Shown piece by piece: positions 1 through 6,328 of a DNA stretch of 9,581 nt. Both the position numbers and the translations under genes were made by a program. The stretch covers positions 1 through 9,581 of the forward strand of contig JAJYQZ010000166.1 in NCBI GenBank assembly GCA_021794335.1. Direction: 5' to 3'. How positions within the stretch are numbered: the first letter of the stretch is position 1; each line of letters starts with the position of its first letter. The notes under the pieces are model-generated. The model was not told where the DNA came from. It saw nothing but the letters and a program-made list of their open reading frames with translations, and ran no database searches. Source of the DNA: a bacterium. Lineage in GTDB: Bacteria > SZUA-79 > Acidulodesulfobacterales > Acidulodesulfobacteraceae.

Positions 1-478
1 GATGGGTTTTTGGATCGACATTAGGATTAATTCTAAAAGAAATCCGCGCTTTTTTGCCCAAATCTCCCGCAATTTTATCTATCAAAAATAATTCGGGCAA
101 AGATTCGACATTAAACATTAATATATCCGACTTAAGAGCAAATTCAATCTCGCTTTCCGTTTTACCGACGCCCGAATATACCACTTTTTGTTTATCGACC
201 CCTGCTTGAATTGCCCTGAAAAGCTCTCCGCCTGAAACAATATCCGCCCCCCAACCCATTTTAAATAAAAAATTAAGAATAGCAATGTTCGAATTTGCCT
301 TTACACTATAACAAACAATAGAATTTAATACTTTTGAACTTTCGTCAAAGGCGCCTACGTGCCTTTTTAATGTTGCAAGCGAATATAAATAAAAAGGGGT
401 CCCTACTTCGGCCGCAATATGCTTGACCGGAACATCTTCGCAGTATAATTCGTTTTCTTTAAAGATAAAATCGTTCAT
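1..478 (-). CDS. lysA: Diaminopimelate decarboxylase, N-terminal part (C-terminus beyond the window edge)
   Basis: PLP enzyme that decarboxylates meso-diaminopimelate to L-lysine in the cytoplasm, the last step of lysine synthesis. The visible 159 residues start at ATG (476-478) with MNDFIFKENELYCEDVPV and run off the window at base 1. The fold-type III barrel signature is present: CYSVKANSN at residues 56-64, whose Lys60 should form the Schiff base with PLP, then GADIVSGGEL (77-86), VYSGVGK (100-106) and RINPNVDPKTH (149-159), which normally leads into the HPYISTG segment of LysA. The full family length is about 415 residues, so roughly 60% is missing. The gene begins 3 bases after the ispB stop and its likely ribosome site lies inside the ispB end, so coupled translation is likely. 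In related bacteria lysA is followed by dapA and dapB; that part is not visible. An ornithine or arginine decarboxylase of the same fold is less likely, given the RINPNVDPKTH segment and the arg/lys setting. Confidence 0.95.
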   Translation of the reverse strand, partial: MNDFIFKENELYCEDVPVKHIAAEVGTPFYLYSLATLKRHVGAFDESSKVLNSIVCYSVKANSNIAILNFLFKMGWGADIVSGGELFRAIQAGVDKQKVVYSGVGKTESEIEFALKSDILMFNVESLPELFLIDKIAGDLGKKARISFRINPNVDPKTH

Positions 479-481
479 AAG

Positions 482-1450
482 TTATAATTTCCTTTCTATT
501 ATGTAATTTGCTATATCCGTTAAATTTCTTTTGTGTTCCGAATCGGGAAAAACATTTAAATTTTCTTTTGCTTTCAAAACGGCCGCCTTTGCCTTCGATA
601 TAGTGTAATCTATCGAGTCATAGCTTTTTACAAGTTTTAAAACAGCTTGAAGGTCTGCGTTCGTAAGTTTTTTCTTATAAATAATTTCGGAAACGATATC
701 TTTCTCGCTATTAAGGCATCTTTCCATGGTATGGATGAGCGGAAGGGTGAGCTTGCCCTCCTTTAAATCATTGCCTATAAACTTGCCGAATTCTTCGTTT
801 GAAGTATAATCAAGGGCATCGTCCATAAGCTGGAATGCAATGCCGATGTTTAAACCGTAATCGTAAAGGTTTTGACCGTATTCATCGTTTTTCAGGGAAA
901 TTATTGCGCCTATTTGCGATGCGCAGGCAAAAAGCACGGCTGTTTTCTTTATAATTATATCGAGATAATCATCCTCCGTCGTTTTAATATCGGCGGTTTT
1001 AACAAGCTCTTTCACTTCGCCCTCGGCCATAAGCGTCGTAGCAATAGAATACGCCTTTATAACATCAATATTGCCTATGCCCGAAAGCATATTGAAAGAC
1101 TTTGCGAATAAATAATCGCCTACAAGCACCGAAGCTTCATTTCCAAAAACCGTATTTGCAGATGACTTTCCCCGTCTTAACGGGGCGTTATCGACAACAT
1201 CGTCGTGAAGAAGCGTAGCCGTATGGATAAATTCGATAACTGCGGCTAAAGGAATATGGTCATCGCCTTTATATCCGCAAATTTTTGAAGATACAAGGAG
1301 GAGTATAGGGCGTATCCTCTTTCCGCCGCTTGAAATCACATATTTCGCAACCCTTTGAATCAGCGGCGTTTCGGTGGCAAGATGAGTTTCAAACTGGCTT
1401 TCGACCATTTTTAGTTCATCTTCTATGTAATCAAAGGAAATATTCTGCAA
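482..1450 (-). CDS. ispB: Long-chain all-trans polyprenyl diphosphate synthase (octaprenyl/heptaprenyl type)
   Basis: Adds isopentenyl diphosphate units to an allylic starter to make the polyprenyl tail of menaquinone or ubiquinone; cytoplasmic or membrane-associated. The 322-residue length is typical of IspB. Motifs seen: GGKRIRP (42-48), the first aspartate-rich motif DDVVD (83-87) followed by LRRGK, the second motif MDDALD (209-214), and GNDLKEGK (226-233). The stretch IEFIHTATLLHDDVVD closely matches E. coli IspB as recalled. A small residue (Ala78) at the fifth position before the first motif, rather than an aromatic one, fits long-chain products. The start is TTG (1448-1450). It is preferred over the ATG at residue 15 because the intervening residues align with the helix A region of relatives, and a weak AGAG lies 7 bases upstream. 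It follows radA after 76 bases and is 3 bases from lysA. Exact chain length cannot be read from sequence alone. Confidence 0.93.
   Translation of the reverse strand: MQNISFDYIEDELKMVESQFETHLATETPLIQRVAKYVISSGGKRIRPILLLVSSKICGYKGDDHIPLAAVIEFIHTATLLHDDVVDNAPLRRGKSSANTVFGNEASVLVGDYLFAKSFNMLSGIGNIDVIKAYSIATTLMAEGEVKELVKTADIKTTEDDYLDIIIKKTAVLFACASQIGAIISLKNDEYGQNLYDYGLNIGIAFQLMDDALDYTSNEEFGKFIGNDLKEGKLTLPLIHTMERCLNSEKDIVSEIIYKKKLTNADLQAVLKLVKSYDSIDYTISKAKAAVLKAKENLNVFPDSEHKRNLTDIANYIIERKL
490..497 (-). promoter_or_regulatory. Ribosome binding site of lysA inside the ispB 3' end
   Basis: On the minus strand AGAAAGGA precedes the lysA ATG by 11 bases. This purine run lies within the last codons of ispB, with the ispB stop between it and the lysA start. 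The spacing is slightly long, which fits re-initiation by ribosomes finishing ispB. Confidence 0.5.
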
Positions 1451-1526
1451 TTTAAATCTCTGTCAAAATTTTTAGTTAATTATGCCGTTTATTTTTTATT
1501 GCCTAAATTGTATTATTTTATGTCAG

Positions 1527-2882
1527 TTAACTTAAATATTCAATGATTTTTTTTAGTTTCGAAACAGGGTGAAAATTTATTCCCTTAATACCTTTTATAT
1601 CTTTTAAATTGGATTCGGGAAGTATGATATTAGAAAAACCTAAATTAACGGCCTCTTTAACGCGGGCAGACGGATTCATAACCCCTCTGACCTCGCCGGT
1701 AAGACCGATCTCTCCAAACGCCATAAAATCAGGGGGTATAGGCTTTTCTAAATAGCTTGAAATAACGGAAACCGCAATCGGCAAATCTATCCCCGGCTCT
1801 TGAATAGTTATCCCTCCGAATATTTTAACATAAATTTCTTTAGATGAAAGCTTAATTCCTTCTTTTTTTTCTAAAACCGCCGCTATAATAGAAACCCTTC
1901 CGCCGTCTATTCCCAGACAGACCCTTTTTGGAACAGGCATATATGATTGAACGACAAGGGCTTGAACCTCCACAAGCAAAGACCTTGTCCCTTCCATGCA
2001 TGCCGTTACGACGGAACCCGGGGAACCGGCCTGCCTTTCCTCTATAAAATATGCCGATGGATTTTTTACTCCTGCCAGACCGTTTTCGGACATTTCGTAA
2101 ACGCCGATTTCATCGGTGGAACCAAATCTATTCTTATAACACCTTAATATGCGGTAAGAATCCTTTTTGCTCGAATCAAAGTATAAAACGGTATCTACTA
2201 TATGTTCCAGAGTTTTTGGACCGGCAAAATTACCCTCTTTGGTAACATGTCCCACAAAAAATACCCCGCAATTTTTTTTAAGACAGGCGGACGTTATCTC
2301 GTGGGCGATTTCCCTTAAAGAATTAGGGCTTCCGTAGGCGGTTTCCGAGTCCGGCATCGTAACCCTTTGAATGGAATCTATAATTATAAAATCGTAATCC
2401 CCGTTATTAACGGTATATAATATCTCGTTTATATCGTTAAGGGATAATAAAAACAGATTGCCCGAAGTAAGTCCGAGCCTTTTTGCCCTCAAAAGAAGCT
2501 GGTTTAATGATTCTTCGGTGGAAATATATAATATCTTTAAACCTGGACCGGGCGAAGCAAGCCTGTTTGAAATCTGAAGCATAAGGGTGGATTTGCCTAT
2601 TCCGGGATCGCCGCCTATCAGTACGCTTTGACCGTTAACTAAACCTGAGCCGACGGAAACATCGAACTCGTTTATTCCGGTTTTAATTCGGGATAAAGCC
2701 TTTGAACTTTCTGCCTCTACCGGCGTTACGGGAGAATTTTCCGGGGGCTTGTCGTATAACTTGACGGTTTTGGTTGATTTTGCCTCTGGGAGGGCAATCT
2801 CCATCGTGTTATAGCTCTGGCACTCGGGACATTTTCCGACCCATTTTATAGAAGCGGCGCCGCAATTCTTACACTTATACAT
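1527..2882 (-). CDS. radA: DNA repair protein RadA (Sms), RecA-like ATPase with Lon-like domain
   Basis: Hexameric ATPase that helps RecA-mediated recombination by driving branch migration or extending D-loops. The 451 residues show the full family layout. An N-terminal C4 zinc finger has Cys4, Cys7, Cys18 and Cys21 around the KWVGKCP core. The RecA-like core has Walker A GDPGIGKST (91-99), a Walker B-like strand YDFIIIDS (163-170) and the RadA-specific KNRFG motif (250-254). The C-terminal Lon-protease-like domain (about 280-451) carries GIDGGRVS and a GEIGLTGEVR segment (390-399). ATG at 2880-2882 starts immediately before the first zinc-finger cysteines, as in most RadA proteins. Its first 8 bases overlap the end of the RpiB-like gene, and there is no good Shine-Dalgarno sequence, so translation probably depends on the upstream gene. 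Nothing looks damaged. Confidence 0.97.
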   Translation of the reverse strand: MYKCKNCGAASIKWVGKCPECQSYNTMEIALPEAKSTKTVKLYDKPPENSPVTPVEAESSKALSRIKTGINEFDVSVGSGLVNGQSVLIGGDPGIGKSTLMLQISNRLASPGPGLKILYISTEESLNQLLLRAKRLGLTSGNLFLLSLNDINEILYTVNNGDYDFIIIDSIQRVTMPDSETAYGSPNSLREIAHEITSACLKKNCGVFFVGHVTKEGNFAGPKTLEHIVDTVLYFDSSKKDSYRILRCYKNRFGSTDEIGVYEMSENGLAGVKNPSAYFIEERQAGSPGSVVTACMEGTRSLLVEVQALVVQSYMPVPKRVCLGIDGGRVSIIAAVLEKKEGIKLSSKEIYVKIFGGITIQEPGIDLPIAVSVISSYLEKPIPPDFMAFGEIGLTGEVRGVMNPSARVKEAVNLGFSNIILPESNLKDIKGIKGINFHPVSKLKKIIEYLS

Positions 2883-3387
2883 TTATGTTTTCTGCGTTAG
2901 CAATAAAATTTAGCACGGTTTGATTCTGTTCTGTAAAATCGGTCGAAAGAAAAATATTAATCTCTCTTTCGCAGTTTTTTGTGTCTATGGTAACGCCGCT
3001 ATTTTTGACGACTATCGCATTGGCATTAAATTCTTTTCTCGAGTTGACGATAGTTTCGTCGTCTCCCGCAAAGACGGCTCTTACATTTTTGAATTTATTC
3101 AGCAAAACCGTAACGGCGGCATAATTGTTTTTAAGCAAGGCAATTCCAAATTCCAGCTTCCCCGTCTTTATCGCTTCCCCCAGTTTAAAAGCCATCTTGA
3201 ATATGTCTTTATGCTGGTCTATCCTTGAAGGCCCTAAGTCGTAAAGGCTTGTCCATTTTGTATCGAGATAAATCCCGACCTTTTCTTTAAAGAAAAAGCT
3301 ATCCTTGTCGGACAATATGCCGATTTTCAATGCTTTTTTATGCTGCCCGTCCGTTGTATTCACCCAATCCCTGAGCTGCATCGTCAT
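2875..3387 (-). CDS. Degenerate RpiB/LacA-family protein, predicted catalytically inactive
   Basis: 170 residues. Residues 20-165 can be aligned by eye over the whole length of ribose-5-phosphate isomerase B. KIGILSDKDSFFFKE matches the KIAxGSDHxGFxLKE start; then come DLGP, KLGEAIKTGKLEFGIALL, LLNKFKNVRAVFA, SRKEFNANAIVV and INIFLSTDF. The functional positions are changed: the Asp-His pair becomes Asp27-Lys28, the CGTG phosphate loop with catalytic Cys becomes LKNN (85-88), the HNxxN histidine becomes Glu119, and the C-terminal GGRHxxR motif is absent (EQNQTVLN). Isomerase activity is therefore unlikely; a binding or regulatory role is inference only. The first ATG (3385-3387) is chosen because AGGAAAGG lies upstream at a usable distance; an ATG two codons on is the alternative. 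About 19 residues precede the fold, more than in normal RpiB. It is the first gene behind the candidate promoter and overlaps radA by 8 bases. Confidence 0.75.
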   Translation of the reverse strand: MTMQLRDWVNTTDGQHKKALKIGILSDKDSFFFKEKVGIYLDTKWTSLYDLGPSRIDQHKDIFKMAFKLGEAIKTGKLEFGIALLKNNYAAVTVLLNKFKNVRAVFAGDDETIVNSRKEFNANAIVVKNSGVTIDTKNCEREINIFLSTDFTEQNQTVLNFIANAENINV

Positions 3388-3398
3388 TATAAACGGTA

Positions 3399-3410
3399 CC
3401 TTTCCTTTTT
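3399..3410 (-). promoter_or_regulatory. Ribosome binding site of the RpiB-like gene
   Basis: Minus-strand AAAAAGGAAAGG ends 11 bases before the ATG at 3385-3387. It is the clearest initiation signal of the RpiB-like/radA pair and favours the first of the two nearby ATG codons. Confidence 0.55.
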
Positions 3411-3444
3411 ACTTTTTATTAAACTTTTAAAATTATTTGCCGAT

Positions 3445-3462
3445 GGATATTAAGAAATATCC
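3445..3462. repeat. 18-base perfect inverted repeat in the leader of the RpiB-like/radA unit
   Basis: GGATATT-AAGA-AATATCC has 7-base arms and a 4-base centre. It lies about 20 to 40 bases downstream of the transcription start expected from the candidate promoter at 3490-3518, and about 58 bases before the RpiB-like ATG. No T-run follows on either strand, so it is not an intrinsic terminator. It could be a repressor binding site or a small hairpin in the 5' leader; chance in AT-rich DNA remains possible. Confidence 0.4.
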
Positions 3463-3489
3463 GGTGTATCTCAAGGAATTCATTAGTCT

Positions 3490-3518
3490 ATTTTATCCTA
3501 TTAATAAGTATAAAACAA
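3490..3518 (-). promoter_or_regulatory. Candidate sigma70-type promoter for the RpiB-like-radA-ispB-lysA unit
   Basis: On the minus strand TTGTTT (3513-3518) and TAAAAT (3490-3495) are separated by exactly 17 bases. The -10 matches 5 of 6 consensus bases; the -35 matches 3 of 6. It sits in the largest non-coding gap of the window (3388-3542, 155 bases) between the flavoprotein stop and the RpiB-like start. A start near 3483 would give a leader of roughly 95 bases containing the 18-base palindrome. The AT-rich context raises the chance of false matches. Confidence 0.45.
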
Positions 3519-3542
3519 GTTTTTAATAAAAATCGCGGGGTT

Positions 3543-4625
3543 TTATTCGTAATACTCCTCGAACGAAGGCCACAGGCGCTTAATTAATTTGTCTATATTA
3601 TCCGCGTCCGTCATTCGGGGATATAATTCGTAACGCTTTTTTGAAGCGGTTGACAGGGGGTTTTTAAAAATGGATTCTATCTCTTCCTTGTATTCCTCTA
3701 ATAAATTTTTTGATGTTTTTAAACTTTCCGCAACATAACCGCCCAATAAATTCCCGGAAATTACTGCGCTTACGATACCCGCTCCGGTAATTGGATGCGT
3801 CAAGCCGGCGGCATCGCCGCACAACGCAATATTGCCGGAATATAAATCATTTAAACCCGATACGGGAACAAGACCGGATGTTTTTCCGTATATATTGGAA
3901 CCGATAAGCCCTTTATTTCTTATTTCGTTAAGAAAATTATTAAGAGAACTTGAAAGGGGCATGAAGGTCCTTGGCTTTTCGATGCCTATGCCGACATTTG
4001 CAAATCTGCCTTTCGGAAAAACCCAGCCGTAACCATAGGGAATATAAGGCCTGAAATAACAAATAGTAGAACCAAGCCCTTCCTCTTTTAAAAGATCCGC
4101 CCTTACCTGCGCCGCAAAAATATAAGACTTATTTTTCAGTCCCTGTTTAAAATTACCGCGTAAATCAAAGTTATTTTTGGGACCGGCTGCTATAATTAAA
4201 TAATCGTAATTAATTTCTATAGGCTTATTATCCGCGATGCGCACGCCGGTTATCTTATTTTCACCCGCATTAATTTTCAGGATGTTTGTCTGTTTAAGTA
4301 AATTAGTTCCGGCTTTGACCGCCGATTTGACAATATAGCCGTCGAAAACATCCCGATTCAGCATATACCCCTTACCTTCAAAGCTGTAAAGATTCTTTCC
4401 CGTATCGATGTCCATAAAGCTAACTTTTTGATTTACAGCGGAAGGAATTTCGGCTAAATTAACGAATTGATTTATATTACGGCTGACAAGCTCCGCGCAT
4501 TGAACGGGGAAACCGATGATTTTTCTTTTATCGATTAACACATTTTCTATCCCCTTAAGGGACAGGGAACATGCGCACGAGGCCCCCGCAGGACCCGCGC
4601 CTATTATTGCGGCCGCCGTTCGCAT
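3543..4625 (-). CDS. FAD-dependent oxidoreductase, geranylgeranyl reductase family
   Basis: 360-residue flavoprotein of the family that uses FAD to reduce double bonds in isoprenoid chains (archaeal lipid, chlorophyll-phytyl and menaquinone side-chain reductases). Seen: the N-terminal Rossmann motif GAGPAG (9-14) with acidic Asp32 at the end of the second strand; FPVQCAE (39-45), equivalent to the family's PxxC segment beside the flavin; YGYGWVFPKG (197-206), matching the YxWxFPKG signature; and the FAD-binding CGDAAGLTHPITGAGI (269-284). No membrane helix is evident. ATG at 4623-4625 begins 7 bases after the NHL gene stop, so the two are likely co-transcribed; the ribosome site is weak. The substrate is unknown. 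Proximity to a polyprenyl diphosphate synthase makes a quinone tail or polyprenyl phosphate a reasonable inference. A generic FAD monooxygenase is the main alternative, but the WxFPKG motif argues for the reductase family. Confidence 0.85.
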   Translation of the reverse strand: MRTAAAIIGAGPAGASCACSLSLKGIENVLIDKRKIIGFPVQCAELVSRNINQFVNLAEIPSAVNQKVSFMDIDTGKNLYSFEGKGYMLNRDVFDGYIVKSAVKAGTNLLKQTNILKINAGENKITGVRIADNKPIEINYDYLIIAAGPKNNFDLRGNFKQGLKNKSYIFAAQVRADLLKEEGLGSTICYFRPYIPYGYGWVFPKGRFANVGIGIEKPRTFMPLSSSLNNFLNEIRNKGLIGSNIYGKTSGLVPVSGLNDLYSGNIALCGDAAGLTHPITGAGIVSAVISGNLLGGYVAESLKTSKNLLEEYKEEIESIFKNPLSTASKKRYELYPRMTDADNIDKLIKRLWPSFEEYYE

Positions 4626-4632
4626 ATATGAA

Positions 4633-5676
4633 TCAATCTGCCCCGAATATCCGATATATTAATATGTTATCGTTGTTGGTGTCGGCTACCGCCATGTACT
4701 TGCCGTTTTTAGATATGGAAATATTCGATTCGTGGTTAAAGTTCCTGCTCCCCACCCCGGGGGTGCCGAAATTGTAAGATTTTACGACATTATAGCCGTT
4801 AACTAACTTAAAAACCGTTATGATGCTTCTTCCGTAATTTGCGGCATAAAGATAGCCGTTTTTATAAACAATGCCCACGGGATGATAAAGCTTGTAACCG
4901 TTATCCCCCGGCGTGCCGATTGAGCCTATATAATCAAACTGCCTGTTAAAAACAAGTATTTTGGACAGGCTGTAATCCGATACATAAATATATTTCCGGG
5001 AAAAAGCCATACTTACCGGTTTTTTAAATGTTACATTGCCAAGGTTTATTTTGCCTTTCCCGCCGCGACGCTTTCCAGTTTTTGCCGAACCGCCGGTATT
5101 AGTTAATTTTAGATTTTTTTTCCTTTCGTAAAACTGACCGTTTTTTAAATAAATAAGTATATCGTTAGCCCCGGAGTTTGCAACATAAATTCTATTATAC
5201 GCAAAACCCAAAAATGTCGGCTCTATTAATAATCTTTTGGAATTTGAGGTTTTTCCGAATTCCGAAATAAAACTTCCGTTCGGCTTAAAAATCTGAATTC
5301 TTGAATTTCCCGAATCGACTATAAAAATTCTTTCGGGATTCCCGTAAGAGCATCCGTATAAAGGAACCATAAACTCGCCCGTCGTCTTACCCTCGATGCC
5401 CCATTGGCGCAGATAATTTCCGCCCAGATTAAATTTTATTATTCTTGAATTGCCTGAATCGACGACATACAGGTTATTCTTAGCTCCGAAAAAAACATCG
5501 GCAGGACCCTTAAGGTTGGACTTCCCCCCTATAACGCGAACCAATTTTATAGAATAGGGAACCTTTTTAAAATAAAGCCCGAACCTTTTTTGAAACAGCA
5601 AAACGGCAAGTATTACAATTATGATTATGCTTAATAAAAAGAATATTTTATTAAGTTTTTCTTTGAATAAAGCCAT
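4633..5676 (-). CDS. Membrane-anchored NHL-repeat six-bladed beta-propeller protein
   Basis: 347 residues. One hydrophobic helix (about 11-28) follows a short basic head (MALFKEKLNK), predicting an inner-membrane anchor with the rest outside the cytoplasm; there is no lipobox. The remainder holds about six NHL-type units: near 57-82, 104-130, 152-177, 219-244, 265-290 and 314-342. Each has the pattern hydrophobic-Y/F-V-x-D/N-xx-N-x-R/D-I-hydrophobic. The first two share the identical DSGNSRI (73-79 and 121-127), 48 residues apart; at DNA level ATTCTTGAATT recurs 144 bases apart. Six units are enough for a closed propeller. A Gly/Lys/Arg-rich insertion (about 194-210, including GKRRGGKGK) interrupts blades three and four. 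GGAGG lies 7 bases before the ATG. Such propellers usually bind proteins or ligands; some relatives are lyases or redox partners. No catalytic site can be named. Confidence 0.8.
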   Translation of the reverse strand: MALFKEKLNKIFFLLSIIIIVILAVLLFQKRFGLYFKKVPYSIKLVRVIGGKSNLKGPADVFFGAKNNLYVVDSGNSRIIKFNLGGNYLRQWGIEGKTTGEFMVPLYGCSYGNPERIFIVDSGNSRIQIFKPNGSFISEFGKTSNSKRLLIEPTFLGFAYNRIYVANSGANDILIYLKNGQFYERKKNLKLTNTGGSAKTGKRRGGKGKINLGNVTFKKPVSMAFSRKYIYVSDYSLSKILVFNRQFDYIGSIGTPGDNGYKLYHPVGIVYKNGYLYAANYGRSIITVFKLVNGYNVVKSYNFGTPGVGSRNFNHESNISISKNGKYMAVADTNNDNILIYRIFGAD

Positions 5677-5683
5677 ATAAGCG

Positions 5684-5688
5684 CCTCC
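5684..5688 (-). promoter_or_regulatory. Strong ribosome binding site of the NHL-repeat gene
   Basis: GGAGG on the minus strand, 7 bases before the ATG at 5674-5676. It is the strongest Shine-Dalgarno match in the window and suggests that the propeller protein is well translated. Confidence 0.75.
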
Positions 5689-5752
5689 AAAACGATTATT
5701 ATCTGAAATTAGAATTAATTGATACTTTATCCGGCATCATTTCTATCCGTAC

Positions 5753-5767
5753 CGAAGGCATGCTTCG
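5753..5767. repeat. Small inverted repeat between the lipoprotein and NHL genes
   Basis: CGAAG-GCATG-CTTCG (plus strand) has 5-base arms and a 5-base loop; on the minus-strand transcript a T-G and an A-T pair can lengthen the stem to 7. It lies in the 145-base gap 5677-5821. No T-run follows, so it is not a normal terminator. Nothing else convincing was seen in that gap, which contains no clear promoter. Confidence 0.25.
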
Positions 5768-5821
5768 ATAAACACGTGGACAAAAATATCGCTGAAGCGG
5801 GTTGGAACAATTTACCATTTT

Positions 5822-6328
5822 TTATATTACTATATGAACGGCTATATAATTTGAAAATCCCGACTTTATTCCAAAATTATCTTTGCTGCGGACGCAAAAA
5901 ATATAATAGCCGGTTTTCAAATCTTTTTTATTTACATTATAAAAAAACTTATTATATTGCAAGCTAAATTTTTTTATGAAAAGCAAATTCTGAAAAGCGA
6001 TAAGCGTGGACGAATTACATGAAAACTTTACCTTCTTTTTGTTTTTATACCATTTTTCATAAATTAAAAATCCCTTTATCCCGTTTAAACTATGGCTGTA
6101 TTCATATATAATGCTAATGCTGTTTTTGAGCTTCTCTGCCGATAAAACTTTCGGGGGCGGGGGAGGCGTTATAATCGGGGGATTAGGATAGGCAGTTTTG
6201 GCGCATCCGGATAAAAAAAAGGAAAGGGAGAAAGCGGCAAAGATTAAAATTAATAAAGGGATGAATAAAATTATTTTACTGCTCAAGCCTCTCCAGCGAT
6301 TTTTTATTTCTTTCAATTTCTTCTTCAT
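5822..6328 (-). CDS. Putative lipoprotein with proline-rich linker and fibronectin-III-like domain
   Basis: Up to 168 residues. A basic N-terminus (MKKKLKEIKNRWRG) is followed by a hydrophobic stretch (19-40) ending in the lipobox LSGC, with Cys42 as the predicted lipidated residue. Next comes a proline-rich linker (48-59, NPPIITPPPPP). Residues about 70-168 resemble a fibronectin type III fold: GIKGFLIYEK, then TGYYIFCVRSKDNFGIKSGFSN. The protein should be anchored in a membrane facing the periplasm. The listed ATG (6326-6328) lies 53 bases inside argH and has no ribosome site. A TTG at 6284-6286, with GGAGAGG just upstream, would give a 14-residue shorter protein with a more usual signal peptide and an 11-base overlap. 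A small lipoprotein in this position after argH and before lysA recurs in Geobacter-like bacteria, and small LptM-type lipoproteins sit near lysA in gammaproteobacteria. The 3' half is very AT-rich. Function is unknown. Confidence 0.75.
   Translation of the reverse strand: MKKKLKEIKNRWRGLSSKIILFIPLLILIFAAFSLSFFLSGCAKTAYPNPPIITPPPPPKVLSAEKLKNSISIIYEYSHSLNGIKGFLIYEKWYKNKKKVKFSCNSSTLIAFQNLLFIKKFSLQYNKFFYNVNKKDLKTGYYIFCVRSKDNFGIKSGFSNYIAVHIVI

Noticed and set aside
1451..1526. Possible ispB promoter (TTTAGG-17-CATAAT on the minus strand) in the radA-ispB gap
   Set aside because: The -35 matches only half the consensus, and the 76-base gap is so AT-rich that such matches are expected by chance.
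3511..3538. AT-only inverted repeats (AAAAC-AA-GTTTT; ATTTTTATTAAAAA) after the flavoprotein stop, as a terminator
   Set aside because: The stems are short and AT-rich with no GC core, and they overlap the candidate -35; a stable terminator hairpin is not supported.
5677..5821. Promoter for the NHL gene (GATAAT-like hexamer near 5700)
   Set aside because: No acceptable -35 hexamer was found at 16-18 bases from the possible -10 elements.
5719..5967. Plus-strand open frame of 82 residues over the lipoprotein 3' end
   Set aside because: It overlaps the lipoprotein in antisense, has no recognisable domain or ribosome site, and resembles chance open frame in AT-rich DNA.
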